DNA of 64,000 nt from Yamagishiella unicocca (Eukaryota > Chlorophyta > Chlorophyceae > Chlamydomonadales > Volvocaceae), in NCBI GenBank assembly GCA_003116995.1, contig BDSL01000028.1, positions 248,001 through 312,000 on the forward strand. Direction: 5' to 3'. The notes under the pieces were generated by a model that saw only the letters and a list, made by a program, of their open reading frames with translations, had not been told where the DNA came from and did no database searches. Shown here in pieces: positions 1-11,775 of the stretch. Each line of letters begins with the position of its first letter. The stretch's first letter is position 1. Both the position numbers and the translations under genes were made by a program.

Positions 1-1339
1 GCCTCTAACCCGCACCCCGAAGGAACACATGAATGGAAATCCCGAGCCGCCTCCGAAGGCCGATGCAACGCTGGCACGACCCACGCAGCAGGCCGATGCA
101 CGACCCAGCCGGAGCTCCCCCAGAGGGTTCTCCGGCTAGCATGCAAACCCATGCCGCCATGTCGCTCCTGCCTCCTTTCCCTCATCCTGACCCTCTCTAC
201 ACCCACAATGCCTGGTACCTTTAGCTGTTGTGCTCCGTTCGATAGCCTCTCGCATCGCGTTGGCGCCCTCACCCTAGCACCTTGTCACCCCCTCATCCTA
301 GCGTGTTTCGCAGCACAGGCCACTAGTTCTCCTCGCGTGTTCCGACTGGTTGGCATCCTAGCGGATACTTGACAGAGCAGACCCCATACCGGCCCGACAG
401 TACCAGCGCCCTTCGCGTCGTCCCTTGGGTCCCCACCTGTATATGCGCGCGTGACGCCCTTAATCTCTTGCACATTCACGCTCGATTCCTTTTTGCTCCC
501 TTTGGCAAATTTCATCACAAGGTTGGCTGTGCCCTTGCTGCCGTTGAGCTCATGCTGCTCCGTCGACGTTACATACACGCCTTTCTTCTCCTCCGACCCT
601 GCACTTTCTTTGACCTGCAAACAGATAAACACCCGCTAGGTTGAACGGATTCTCCATTTGCGCTCTCAAGCCACCCTGTGGCCCGTTTGAGCGAGCCACA
701 ATCAGGCCGCCCCAGTATTGTCTCACATCGAGACAAAAATGTGCTGTTGACGGTATTGATAGGCTTGCAACATTCTCCAACTCGACTCGTATGCTTAAGA
801 GGAACACCTGGAGTCAAGCCGGTTCGAGGACTTGAGATCAGAGAAAAAAGCAATAAACGGCAACACCCAATGCCACTTGCCGGCATGCTGATTTGTAAAA
901 AGTAAGTAGGTCTGCGGAATGGGGCGTCTGGCGGTAAATCTTTGGTATAGTTGTCGAAACTGTTGGCTGCCACTAAGGCGAATCAGATAATAAACGGATG
1001 CTCATTGAGATACTACACGTAGATGATGCATAGGTTGCTAGAGGTCCTCCATTGCTAGGTACACAATTAGTACGGCTGGAAAACGTACGTCAAGCTCAGC
1101 AGTGGCGCGGGCGCCGGGCGGGTTCCCTAAGGCATCACAGGCCTTGAACATCTTGCCCCATACCTATGGACTCGTGATAGAGTCACTCCACATCGCGCGG
1201 CGTTGGGTGGGGCCCGGCTGGAAACATTTGCCAAAGACCTGTACGGCATAGTACTGAGCCCTTGCGGCATCCCGCGGCCTTGTTTGGAAGTGCGATAGAG
1301 CCACTCCAAAAATGGCCTGGTCAGGACGCCCAGCTGTTA
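1..1339. other. Stretch without a recognisable gene
   Basis: Frames on both strands are short and show no recognisable domain, signal peptide or splice-linked coding pattern. The segment leads into the dispersed repeat that begins near 1340. Nothing else is supported. Confidence 0.5.
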
Positions 1340-2440
1340 CAGTGTCCTTAAGCCCGGGCGAACTAAGGAGAAAAGGGGTCCATGTCCTCTGGCCTCACCA
1401 TATGAGAGCTGGGGTTAACCCAAGCAGACCTCCCGAAGGACAGAGGAGAGCCTCGGGAGGCACCGTGATGGCTGGCAAATCCAGTACAAGGGTGGGGGGC
1501 AAAACTGAGGCGTCACCGTACGACAAGCCACCGCTATCAGCCAGCAGACGCCCCAAAATGCATGTGGGAAAAAAACAGTACACCACGCCGCGCCCAAGAG
1601 GGCGGAGCGCCGACGGAAAAGAAGAACCTAGGCCCCCCAAGGCCCACCGCCGGAAATCAGCGGGACCAGCCAGCAGACCGACAGGCTGGGGACGGAACAC
1701 CCCGGCGGCCCAGGGCACAATCCACCCGCGAGAAAACGCCCCACCCGAAAACGCCCCACCCGAAAACGCCGCACCCGAAAACGCCGCAAGGGGAACTTCA
1801 GCATAATGCAGGGACAGTCCCACCAAACCGCGGGCAAGCAGAGGGGGAGAACACAACCCCGGGCAACCTGCGCCACAGACACACCACCAACATGGTCGCA
1901 GACAGCAGAAGCAACTAGGTGGGTCAAACTGCCCCGGGCCCAGAAGGTACCAGATAGGCGGACAAGTGGCCCACGAAGAGCATAACCACGCTGAGGAACG
2001 CGCGGGTGGCCCTGACGACCCCCCACCCGGCCCGTGGCACATCTAGCTGTGCAAAAAAACACAGGCGGGGCTGGATACCAAGAACCGCAATAAAACAAGC
2101 GTGAGCGCATGGCACAAGGGGGGCTCCCCCGGTTGTAGAAGAGTTGCTGGCTGACAAGCACGCACGCTCGCACTATGGCCCCACGTCGGACTCCGAAGAG
2201 GCCTGCCGTGTGTGATGAGCCTCTAGCGATCAGCAGCCTACGACACTCCCAGGTGGGTAAGGCGCCGCGGGCAGGCATGAAACAGCCTGGAGCGTGAAGC
2301 GGCGGAGGTCAGCTGCTCTCAGAGCACGTGGGCCTGCGGCCTGACACCAGTGGGGGCAGCCACCGGCCGACCACGCGACCGCCCTAGCGCCCAGCTCAGG
2401 GCCAGGCACTACCGCAAGGTGCCCTTCAAGGTCTGTAACA
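1340..2440 (+). repeat. Dispersed ~1-kb repeat, copy 1
   Basis: This block can be aligned by eye with 35165-36250 over most of its length. Shared landmarks include AGCCAGCAGACGCCCCAAAA, CAAGTGGCCCACGAAGAGCA and CCCCACCCGGCCCG, in the same order. The two copies differ by many substitutions and indels, so they are old. Frames inside it are proline-, arginine- and glycine-rich and show no recognisable transposase or reverse transcriptase. It is probably a non-autonomous or decayed transposable element; its class is unknown. Confidence 0.6.
1733..1792. repeat. 15-bp tandem repeat, 4 units
   Basis: The unit AAAACGCCCCACCCG is repeated about four times with small changes, inside copy 1 of the dispersed repeat. 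The second copy at 35 kb lacks the expansion. Confidence 0.75.
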
Positions 2441-2969
2441 GTTATACCTAGCTCGGGGGAGCCTCTTTGGTGTGTGTCTCATCAGCTCAAAACGCCCTGG
2501 TGTGCCTCAAGGACCCTTCACAGCCCTTCACAACTCACACCGATGTATATGTTGAGTCCCAGGCTCGGTTACATTGCCTGACAGGGCCATGATGATCATG
2601 GCATCTCACCCTTGTAATACACCAATGTGCTTTTGCTTAACTGTCCCAAAGCGGTGCCCCACTTTTTGCGCTGTATGGACACGTTTGCTCTCGCCCCTGG
2701 TCAGCATCTGAACCTGGACAAAGTGGAGTGCTGCTCTGGCGGCCGGCCCTGCCGCTGCGGTCGGCCCCGCCACCGCCCCCGCCCACGCCCAGACGACTGC
2801 CCCAGCAACCGGCGCCCCGGCTCGCAGGCCTCCGCGCCGTTTCCTCATCTGTGGCCCTTCCCGGACTCCCACACGGCCCCAGCCATGGACTGGGAGCTTA
2901 CAGTGGGCCCCAGACCAGAAGGTAGAGCCATCGGGCGCATCGCCTCCGAGCTACTGGGGAAATGCTGGC
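2441..2969. other. Gene-free stretch
   Basis: No coding pattern is recognised. It carries a short antisense fragment of the dispersed retroelement end (2898-2948) and runs into the 32-bp minisatellite. Confidence 0.5.
2898..2948 (-). mobile_element. Fragment of retroelement 3' end (antisense)
   Basis: The segment containing ACAGTGGGCCCCAGACCAGA followed by CCATCGGGCGCATCGCCT matches the conserved end seen at 24011-24080, 27122-27172, 31663-31722, 33954-34013 and 60530-60575. Only the last ~50 bp are present, without the trinucleotide tail. Confidence 0.5.
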
Positions 2970-3481
2970 GTGCGCTGACAGGCGTGTTAGCTCTGCCCCA
3001 TGTGCGCTGACAGACGTGTTAGCTCTGCCCCATGTGCGCTGACAGACGTGTTAGCTCTGCCCCATGTGCGCTGACAGGCGTGTTAGCTCTGCCCCATGTG
3101 CGCTGACAGGCGTGTTAGCTCTGCCCCATGTGCGCTGACAGACGTGTTAGCTCTGCCCCATGTGCGCTGACAGGCGTGTTAGCTCTGCCCCATGTGCGCT
3201 GACAGACGTGTTAGCTCTGCCCCATGTGCGCTGACAGACGTGTTAGCTCTGCCCCATGTGCGCTGACAGGCGTGTTAGCTCTGCCCCATGTGCGCTGACA
3301 GACGTGTTAGCTCTGCCCCATGTGCGCTGACAGACGTGTTAGCTCTGCCCCATGTGCGCTGACAGGCGTGTTAGCTCTGCCCCATGTGCGCTGACAGGCG
3401 TGTTAGCTCTGCCCCATGTGCGCTGACAGACGTGTTAGCTCTGCCCCATGTGCGCTGACAGACGTGTTAGCTCTGCCCCAT
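2970..3481. repeat. 32-bp minisatellite, 16 units
   Basis: Sixteen head-to-tail units of 32 bp (GTGCGCTGACAGRCGTGTTA then GCTCTGCCCCAT) are almost identical. They differ essentially at one site, G or A, read along the + strand as G A A G G A G A A G A A G G A A. No gene model extends through it. Confidence 0.95.
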
Positions 3482-5360
3482 GTTGCAGGTGCGGGCCTTC
3501 CGCTGCGCAAGAACATTAATGGGTGCAGGGGATACCAGCTGGCGCAGCCCTGTGGAACAATCCACAGGACATGTCAATCGTAAGACGTGCTTTGTGGACG
3601 GCATCGATCTTCTATTGTCGTCAACCTCGTCAACCCACCGTTGTGGCAGCCATATATAGCCGTATCTGCTCATTGGCCGTCTCGTTGTTTGTCAGGCGAG
3701 AAGTTCTCCACCTTGCGGATGTGTGAAATATCTTGCCGAGCAGTTGGCTAAATGCTTGGGCTATGTTCTGCTCGGCACGTTTTAACCCGTTTCAACCGTA
3801 AGGCCCCGCAACGAAGGGCACCCTTGCAGCTTGGCCACGCCCGCTTACCTTTACACTATGTGTACACATTCCGTCCCTAAATCTTTAATGTCTTGGCTTC
3901 ATGTTACCGCTTCAGCGGTCGGCACATTTGCGGCGGCTAGAGGCGGCCGAAATGGGCAAATGGCCACCTTGATGACATGCATCAGCTTCTTATCCGTTGT
4001 ACCCATCGTTATCCACCAATTCCAATGCCGATTGTCAAAGTTGGACCTTGGGATATCGATGTCACTGGTAGAAGGGAGGTACTGATGTAAGGCCCGCAGG
4101 GGGCCCACCTCCTAGCATTTACCGTCTCTGACGCCATATGCAGGCCCTGCAAAAATATGCAACATACTAAGAATACCAGTGGGTTCAAGGATCTTGAGGC
4201 CCTCCCCGCTAGCTTTAAGGGCACGACGGGCCACCGTTTCGTCTCGCCCTTTTTCGAAATGCGAGCATTTGGGAAACGGGAAACATAGAGTAAAGCGGCC
4301 ATAGGCGCGATTTGGCTTACGTGCGAATCCCCTACGACAGACAGGGGTTTGTTGTCGCACATTGACCTCATTCCATTGACTTTCCAAACAGACACCATCG
4401 TCGACCAGCGCAATATATAAAGTTTCACATCAGGTATCTGCTATAACAAAGCGCTGGTTCAGTGAGCTTTCGTTTTGCTGTAGGGTTCGAAAAGTATAAA
4501 GCGTCGAAGCCGCCGCGACTTTTAATACGCTGATTGTACCAAGCAGCTTCCAAGCTTTAAAACCCTACCACTGATACATTTTTGTCTAATGGTCAACCAT
4601 GCTAAGTTAAGGAATCCCACAACGCCGCGGCGGCGTCGGGCGTATGGCCCAGTCGTCCACTCGAGGGAGATCGGCGCGCCGCACACACAAGTGATTTCTC
4701 GCAAAACATAAACCTCATTATCTTCCCGTTGTTCAAAGCGACCGTCGGAAGGGAAGATGACGAGTAGCGACTTTACGTTTTGGATCAAGTTCTGGATTTA
4801 GGGAAGGTCCATAACCAATAGGACCATCACCTTCCGCAGTGTGCTAGCCGTCGTGATCTGGAACTGTATTTACGTAGTGCTTCATATACCGGTGTCCTAT
4901 ACTGTTACATGGCATAGTAGGGACTTGCATGTAACATCAATATTGGACGGCGCGTGTGCAAGTGACTAAATAGTCATTCGCGACGGCCCACCTTACACGT
5001 TAGGTTAATAGATCACCCAGCATACATCACACTGGGATCGCTTTACGAAAGTTGCCTCCGCTTGCTCTCTGTCGCGCTGATGCGCTTCTGAGGTAAGCAA
5101 TCTTAGCTTTGGTTCCACTGTCGTCCGCTCAGTGGCAAGCACAGGGAGCAGTCACTATTCGCAGTAACATAGCTTTTGCGTTGTGAATACGTAGCCGCAT
5201 ATCCCTCGCTTTCAAACTGGCGGCTGAACATCTTCGCCGTTTTGTCCCTCGATGCTGACTGCAGGTTATAGAGTCATAGAGACGTTTATGTGCTATCCTC
5301 CTGATCGCTGATTGCCGAGTGCGCGCCCGAAGCCGGCTCGTCTCTGATCCCTGTGGTCTG
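3482..5360. other. Upstream region of M11 gene 1, no gene seen
   Basis: Frames are short and unrelated to any family I recognise. This must contain the promoter of the first metalloprotease gene, but I cannot define a TATA box or operator with confidence. Confidence 0.4.
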
Positions 5361-8300
5361 ATGGCTGTCAAGGCGGCAGCGGCGCTTTACGCGCTCTTTT
5401 CAACTCTGGCTCTTTCTCTACTATATGTTGCACAGCTTCCTGTTGTTGGAGCGCAAGTGATGGATACGGACGAACCAGGCTTGGCGACGGGTGAGCACGA
5501 CCTTTGTCGAAAATCACAGTGCCATAAGCTCAAGCGCTTCCCAGTACTCACTTTGGATAACTTTCCACATCAACAGGAACCATTATGATCCAGCTATTGT
5601 CCACAGCTGGTGTCAAGGACGAGGAGCGCTTTTACTTGAACGCTGATGGAGGCTTCATCTACCGCCTGACCTTCTGCCAGGACGTGGATTCTGAGGCGGT
5701 TTCGCCCAACTCCTACGTAACCATTTCTTACACGGAAATTACGGAGGGTGTAATGCATTCGTGCGAAGTGCCGCGACAGGAGCACTCACGCCGGCTCCTC
5801 TTCGGGGACAGCATTTCCACTCCAACGAAGCCGACATTTTTAGTCTACATTGCAACGTTTTGTGGCTTCTCTGAGCCCGCGGCAGCCACGCCAGAGGTCA
5901 GTTCGCGTCGTACAGCGTGTGCGAAGGAAGGAATACCCTGGGTGGCTCGGGTATTGCTTGGCGGTTTGTGCACTGTATCATTGGGTGCACATTTCCACCT
6001 GTGTCACCTGTGTGGGCCGGCCTCCACTTGCCGTCATGGCCCCTGTCACCGCCTGTCATGGCCGCTCGTCAGGACAACCTTTGTCGTTAAAACCAAACAA
6101 AATATCCTTCTCCCCGCAGATGGTTACCGATCTGTTCGTTGGCGATGGTGTCAGGAATGGGAGGTCCATGTCTGGCTACTACGACGCCTGCTCATATGGC
6201 CAGGTCAAGGTCCAGCCATCGCAGCTCAAGGTCCTAACGCCGATAGAGATTCCTTGCTCCGGTGGTCTGACCCTGCCCTTCACCTTCCCTACGGGCAACC
6301 GTTTCGACACTAAAACCTGCGGCAATGATAACCTGATTAAGTGGCATTATTATCTCGACACAATCGCAGCGCAGCAGGGCGTCGTTGCTTCCAATTACCA
6401 CCACAAGATCATGCTGTTTCCTAAAGGCTTTGCCAACAGGATGGCTGGTGAGTTACAATCCGTCCCGTGGTTCATCGTTTGTGTTATCCTTGGAGTCTCC
6501 TCTCCCGCTCCTTTTTTTACACATACAGTTTTTAGGACATGAAACGTTGGGTGATATCCGCGCGCTGATCAATATGCCCCGACATCTAATCATCCTGTGA
6601 ACTTGCCCTTATGAACGCGCAGGCTGCAACGGCTTCTCGGGCTCCGCATCTATTGGGCCCTGGCTCAGGCAATACAGCGCAGTGAACAGCTGGGGCACTG
6701 GGCTGGTGTGGCTGTCCGGCGACAGCTTTGGAGACGTGGAGGTTATGTTCCATGAGGTCGGTCACACGCTTGGCATGGCGCACGCGGATGTAACAGGCGG
6801 CTGCGATCTTCGTGACCAGTGCGACCACACCTGCCCCATGGGCGCGACTGGTGGTCAGGGCATCCGGTGCTTGAACGCGCCCCACATGTGGCAGGTATGG
6901 TTTCGTTGGAAGCTGTCGGAGTGTCCAACCCTTGCGGCGTGCTTTTTGTGAGATGCATATGCAAGGTTGGACTCGCCAGCCCTTTTCCTTTCAATACGAA
7001 GTTGTATGCACTCCCTTTCATTGATTGGCACTGGGGACTTGTATCAGTCGCCCTGCATGGAAATTCATAATTAACCCGTGCCCTTTCCTTTGCTGTGCAG
7101 CTCGGCTGGGGCAGCTCCTTCATGGAACTCGAGGATAGAAACCTCGCCTACGGCAAGAAGCAAGTCGTTACTGTTCCGCTCCAGATTACTTCAAGAAGTA
7201 GCTATGTGACGGTCGAGTTATCGGGAATGAGCAACAACCAGAAGCTTTACATATCTGCTCGTATGAACAAATATTCGTACGAATTGCCGTTCTACAAATC
7301 GCAAGATGGAAAGCCCTTCGTCCTGGTCCATAGCTACAGTGGCACGACATCAGCGTCGTATCAAAGGACAGTTCTCGTGGCGGACATGGGACTGGGTGAA
7401 ATATACTCTGACCCAACTAGCGGCTTGGTTGTTAGCTTTGCAGACTGGGACGATAAGGACAGCGTGTATACCACCCTCTGCCGCCGTAAAGGTAGTAAGG
7501 AGGCGGTTTGTGGCGACGGTTTGGACGATGACTGTGACTTCCTGCCCGATGAACAAGATCCGGATTGCTTTGGTCGCATGCCCGGACAAGACAATGGTGT
7601 TTCTGGTGATGGCGGCGACAAACCAACCACCCGCAGCCCTCCGCCCCCGGGCCGGAATCGCGGCGACACTGATTTTGGCACCACCATGTCACCAAGAAGG
7701 TCGCCACCACCACCTCGCAGCCCTCCGCCGTCGCCGCCGCCGCCTCCCAGCCCGCCGCCGCCGCCCCCTCCCAGCCCTCCTCCACGGACGCGCCCCCCAC
7801 CGCCGCCGCCACGGAGGCGGCCGCCACCACCTGACCAACCGTCGTTTCCCGACGCTCCCCCGCCACCGCCCCCCGACGCTCCCCCGCCACCGCCCCCCGA
7901 CGCTCCCCCGCCACCGCCCCCCGACACTCCCCCACCACCGCCCCCCGACGCTCCCCCACCACCGCCCCCCGACGCTCCCCCACCACCGCCTCCCGACACT
8001 CCCCCGCCACCGCCTCCCGACACTCCCCCGCCACCGCCTGATGTACCCCCGCCGCCGCCGACGACCGTCACGCCTGCGGAGAGCTCGTCGCCGCCACCCC
8101 GAAAGTCGCCGCCACCCAACAGGTCGCCGCCACCACGCACATTGTCGCCGCCACCGCGCCGGTCATCGCCTCCCTCGCCGCCACCCCGGAGGTCGCCACC
8201 ACCATCGCCTCGCAGATCCCCGCCACCGCCGCCGTGGCGGGCTTCCCCTCGTCCGCCTAGGCCGCCACCCAGCGATGCGTCGACTTCTGGGACTGGAGGG

Positions 8301-8380
8301 CTCATCCGGTTTCCGCTGCCGTTGTTTGGCATCCCTGGCAAGAACAGTCATTCCCAAGCATCCACCGAACCTCCTGTTCC

Positions 8381-8411
<31 letters not shown>

Positions 8412-8552
8412 CCTGTGCCCCTGGAGGACACGACGAGGCCACCTCTGAAGCCTAAGCGCCCGCGGATGCCCCCGAGGAGTCGTCGTGCTCCTACAGTCCA
8501 GGTCTCCTGGGCGGACTGGGACGAGGGGAGTCGTCGGATGCTGCGTAGATAA
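5361..8552 (+). CDS. Secreted M11 (gametolysin-like) metalloprotease 1
   Basis: Model: exons 5361-5490, 5577-5896, 6120-6447, 6623-6894, 7101-8552, all GT-AG and in phase, giving 833 aa. The start is the ATG that opens a signal peptide (MAVKAAAALYALFSTLALSL); a more upstream in-frame ATG at 5319 would put charged residues before it. Residues ~44-150 form a pro-region; the catalytic domain spans ~150-350. The zinc site HEVGHTLGMAHAD (~303-315) is a canonical metzincin HExxHxxGxxH and is followed by the CPMG Met-turn. Exon 5 has a globular part, a CGDG-type acidic-cysteine motif (~487-507), then a proline-rich tail with PPPPPPDA repeats and a basic end. Family knowledge: M11 enzymes of volvocine algae cleave Hyp-rich wall or matrix glycoproteins. 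The specific substrate is unknown. Confidence 0.87.
7855..8040 (+). repeat. 24-bp coding repeat in the tail of M11 gene 1
   Basis: About eight units of a 24-bp repeat encode PPPPPPDA or PPPPPPDT. Most third-position changes are silent, and the block stays in frame with the tail. Confidence 0.85.
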
Positions 8553-8693
8553 GAGCCGCCGTGCAGTCTGCCGAATGTGACTGGGTCTGTCGCGGTCCTT
8601 ACTTGGCGAAGAGGTAACGAACGATTCACTTATACATGACCAGTCAACGCTGGAGAACTGCTTCTGCACTTATTCATTCCGAGTGAGCGATGT

Positions 8694-8698
8694 TGTAA
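8694..8698 (+). promoter_or_regulatory. Probable TGTAA polyadenylation signal of M11 gene 1
   Basis: TGTAA lies about 140 bp after the stop codon. This is the usual polyadenylation signal in volvocine algae. The pentamer is short, so the call rests on position. Confidence 0.5.
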
Positions 8699-9381
8699 CA
8701 GTGAGTGATTTTACTGTCTTGGAACTGAGGCATGCGTGCTGTTCTCAATGTTGAGAGAGTGCTTGTGTGGTTACACGACACGAGTAGTCTGTTTGAGTCG
8801 TCAACGAGAAGTGCGTGTGTTGCACTGCAAATGCGATTGTTCGTGCAGGGGTTTTCGACCTGCAGTTTGCTTATAATGAGGGTGTGATGTTAGGTATGTG
8901 CCAGAGGAGACGACGACAGACGGCTAGGGCCTAGAGGCAAGGCATTGAGTTGATATGAAATTAATTGGCTTAAAAGTGGGCTAGGTGCTGGAGGCGTACA
9001 TTGTCGGGTCCCGATTGAGATTGGCCCGCTGTTGGATGCGGTTTTGGTTAGACTAGAGACTTGGAGACGCCAGGCATTGCAGCTGCATAATCTGGTCCCT
9101 AGAGCTAGTGGTATTCGCTTGTTTTTACCGCATGAAGCGAAGTGACTAACGTCCGGATGATGCATAAACACGGAAAGGCAGGCATACGCCAGTATTACAC
9201 AAATGGGGCAGGGACAGGGTCATGGGGTCGGCATTGCTCTCATTGGTAACTGTTTTTGAGTCAGTAAGCCACGGAAGGTCCGAGTCTTTCCGATTTTACT
9301 GATGCACATGCGGCCATATCTTATCATTGCGACGTATGTGGGTTGCGAAGGCATTGCCAAGACACGGCGGGGTACTTAGTG

Positions 9382-9627
9382 CGCTGGCAAAATATGCCAG
9401 CTGCGCACATATGTAGTGTAGCTGGGTTCCATTCCGGATGGAACCTTCTGAGATGCAGTTCTATCGAATCCACGGGACAGTCACCCTCGGCGGTGACTCA
9501 CATGTAACGATTGGATGGATGTTCCTGCCGCTTGTCAGGAATCTGCACTATGAAATGTTCATGACCAGGGGCCCCTAGTACGGCATGGGCAGCCTTGGTA
9601 ATTACCGCACATTGAGGATACCGGTAT
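9382..9627. other. Cluster of five short inverted repeats
   Basis: Potential stem-loops: GCTGGCA/TGCCAGC (9383-9401), GGTTCCAT/ATGGAACC (9425-9445), GTCACC/GGTGAC (9480-9497), TCCTG/CAGGA (9523-9540), and the palindrome ATACCGGTAT (9618-9627). Individually they could be chance. The spacing is notable, but no function is implied. Confidence 0.4.
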
Positions 9628-11689
9628 AATACGGCGAGCTCAAAGTTTCAGGTCTGGACGCGTCCTGATGGCGAGAAAGCATAATCAGGGTTAAGGTAGT
9701 GCAGAGCCCGGTAGCGTTGATTTGCAGTTCGAGCATGGCCCTGTTGGATGTTACAAGCACTCCGGCGTGAGGAGGATTGGATCGGGGATGTGCACCTGGA
9801 GTGGTGCGCATCTGGATCACTCTGGAGTATCTTCATCGCTTGAGCCTGTTTGAGGGTCAGGCAAGCCCGACGTGCGCCCATTCGCACATAGGACCCATCA
9901 CCCATACATGCATAAGCAATAAATGGACCAGAAATTTCGTATCTCACAACAGGTCAACCAATTCCTCTCAGCCGATTGCCATACAATAACCCACGCATGC
10001 CTACGCCGCCCGCCGCTGAAGTGAACTCATCACGGATGACCTACCATGGCAACGCAAATGCCCTTATGGAATGTAGTAATTTATATGCCAAATTAAGGTT
10101 GTTCGCGGTTTATCTACTCGACAGCATCAAGCTATTTGTAACCCTGTGAAATTAGGCAGCCACGGGACATTATATAAAAGTTGTCGTGCTGTCAGCCTGC
10201 ATCTCCGGGACACCACCAATCATGCCGAATGTCGCATAAACCGGGTTGCGTTGGTAGGAATGGCGAGCGCAGGCGAGCGGCGAGTTGCAGCAGGTTGCAG
10301 TAAAATGAGTAGTTCTGCTTCAGCTTCTGGATTTATAAAAGTGAGACACGAGCAAGCTTTAGTTCGGATTGGAACCATTTTTTAATCTTAGGCCTCATTC
10401 TGCACCATGAAGCAGAGTACAGTACCGGTAGCTGAGATGAGCATTACCTACGAATTATCTTTGACGCTTACGCCCATGAGGAAATGATCCTCGCGTAAGC
10501 GGCGCTTGTACGCAAATAGCCATACGTCATGGATCACCCCTCCGATCCAGTCGTATCCAGCCCTCCGGAAGGGTTCTCATCAAGGGCATAATACTCTTAA
10601 CTTCTGCTTAAAGCCTGGCACCGTGGCATCTTGTCACTTAGTCGATGTCGAATTGTGGAATGCCGGTAGTCGAAGCGGTTTATGCTCCTGCATTCTATCG
10701 CCAAGTAAGAGAGCGCCAAGAGCCGCTGGTTTGAGCCCAAACCAGCGGCACCCCTTGATCGCCAGCTACGCGCCCTCAACTTGATCCAGACCGGTGGCCG
10801 CGGAGTTCACACTTCCGACCCCCCTCGGTCCTCGCGGTCGTTACGTCTGATGCGATGCCCGGCAAAACGTCATCGGCATTCATTAAGCATAGTGGAATTT
10901 GTCGGCCACGTATTGAGCCCAGGTATATACTAGTGCCTGGATAGGAAAAATCGTCAGAAATCGGGCAACGCTGCAGGGGTCAAAACCAACAACAGATGTC
11001 CTAGCCCACCTAGCCTGTCCGCACGAGTAGAATGGCAACACTTCTTATCATTATGTAACTCCTGTCGTCCGCGCGAAATTCGTGCTTAGGCAAATGGGCG
11101 CACCCTTTGGAGTTAGGCTGCTCCGCGCTAGGGCCTACTGCGCTCTTTGACGCGCTGCTACCGTGTCCGGAGGTAAACATATTCGCCATGGGACTCCTGC
11201 GCCCCGGCTGCAACAGCCATTCGATGGGCAAAGGCACTACGCGGGGAAGGCATGGGGGCTTCGTTTTGAGTTCCTCTTGGGACCTGCCAATCCACGCTTG
11301 CTTGCTTCCCGCACACCGTGGGCCTGGGGGCCGGAAGTCGCCTAGCGGCTTCCCCTTAGATTTTCTCATAGTTTTCATTAAACCTGAGGATTGCTGGTCA
11401 ATCATCTTGTAGCGTCACAGATCGCATCAAAACATTTGTTGCATCAGGGGAGGCTGCCTGCCGACGACCGAAATGGCATGCGGACTGCGTATCAACATGG
11501 GGCGTCAGCATGTAGGTCTGGCTGCGGCGAAGACCGTTCGACTTAGCGGCTGAGTAATTGTTGTTGTATTCTAAAGGTCATTTGGCAGCACCTCATCAGG
11601 TGTGTACGGTTCATGTGCACTCCACCAGGCTGCAGAAGAGGCGGCGTGGCGGAAGAGCGTCCCTTGCACGGACAGGAACATGAGCTAGG

Positions 11690-11775
11690 CAAGGAAGGCG
11701 GGTGAGGTGGGTGGGGTGGGTGAGGCGAGTGGGGTGAGGTGAGTGGGGTGAGGCGAGTGAGGCGGGTGAGGCAGT
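11690..11775 (+). repeat. G-rich GGTGAGG/GGTGGG minisatellite
   Basis: An irregular tandem of GGTGA, GGTGG and GGCGA pentamers is strongly purine-biased on the + strand, with many runs of three or four G. It may form G-quadruplex. It is not part of a recognised gene. Confidence 0.7.
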
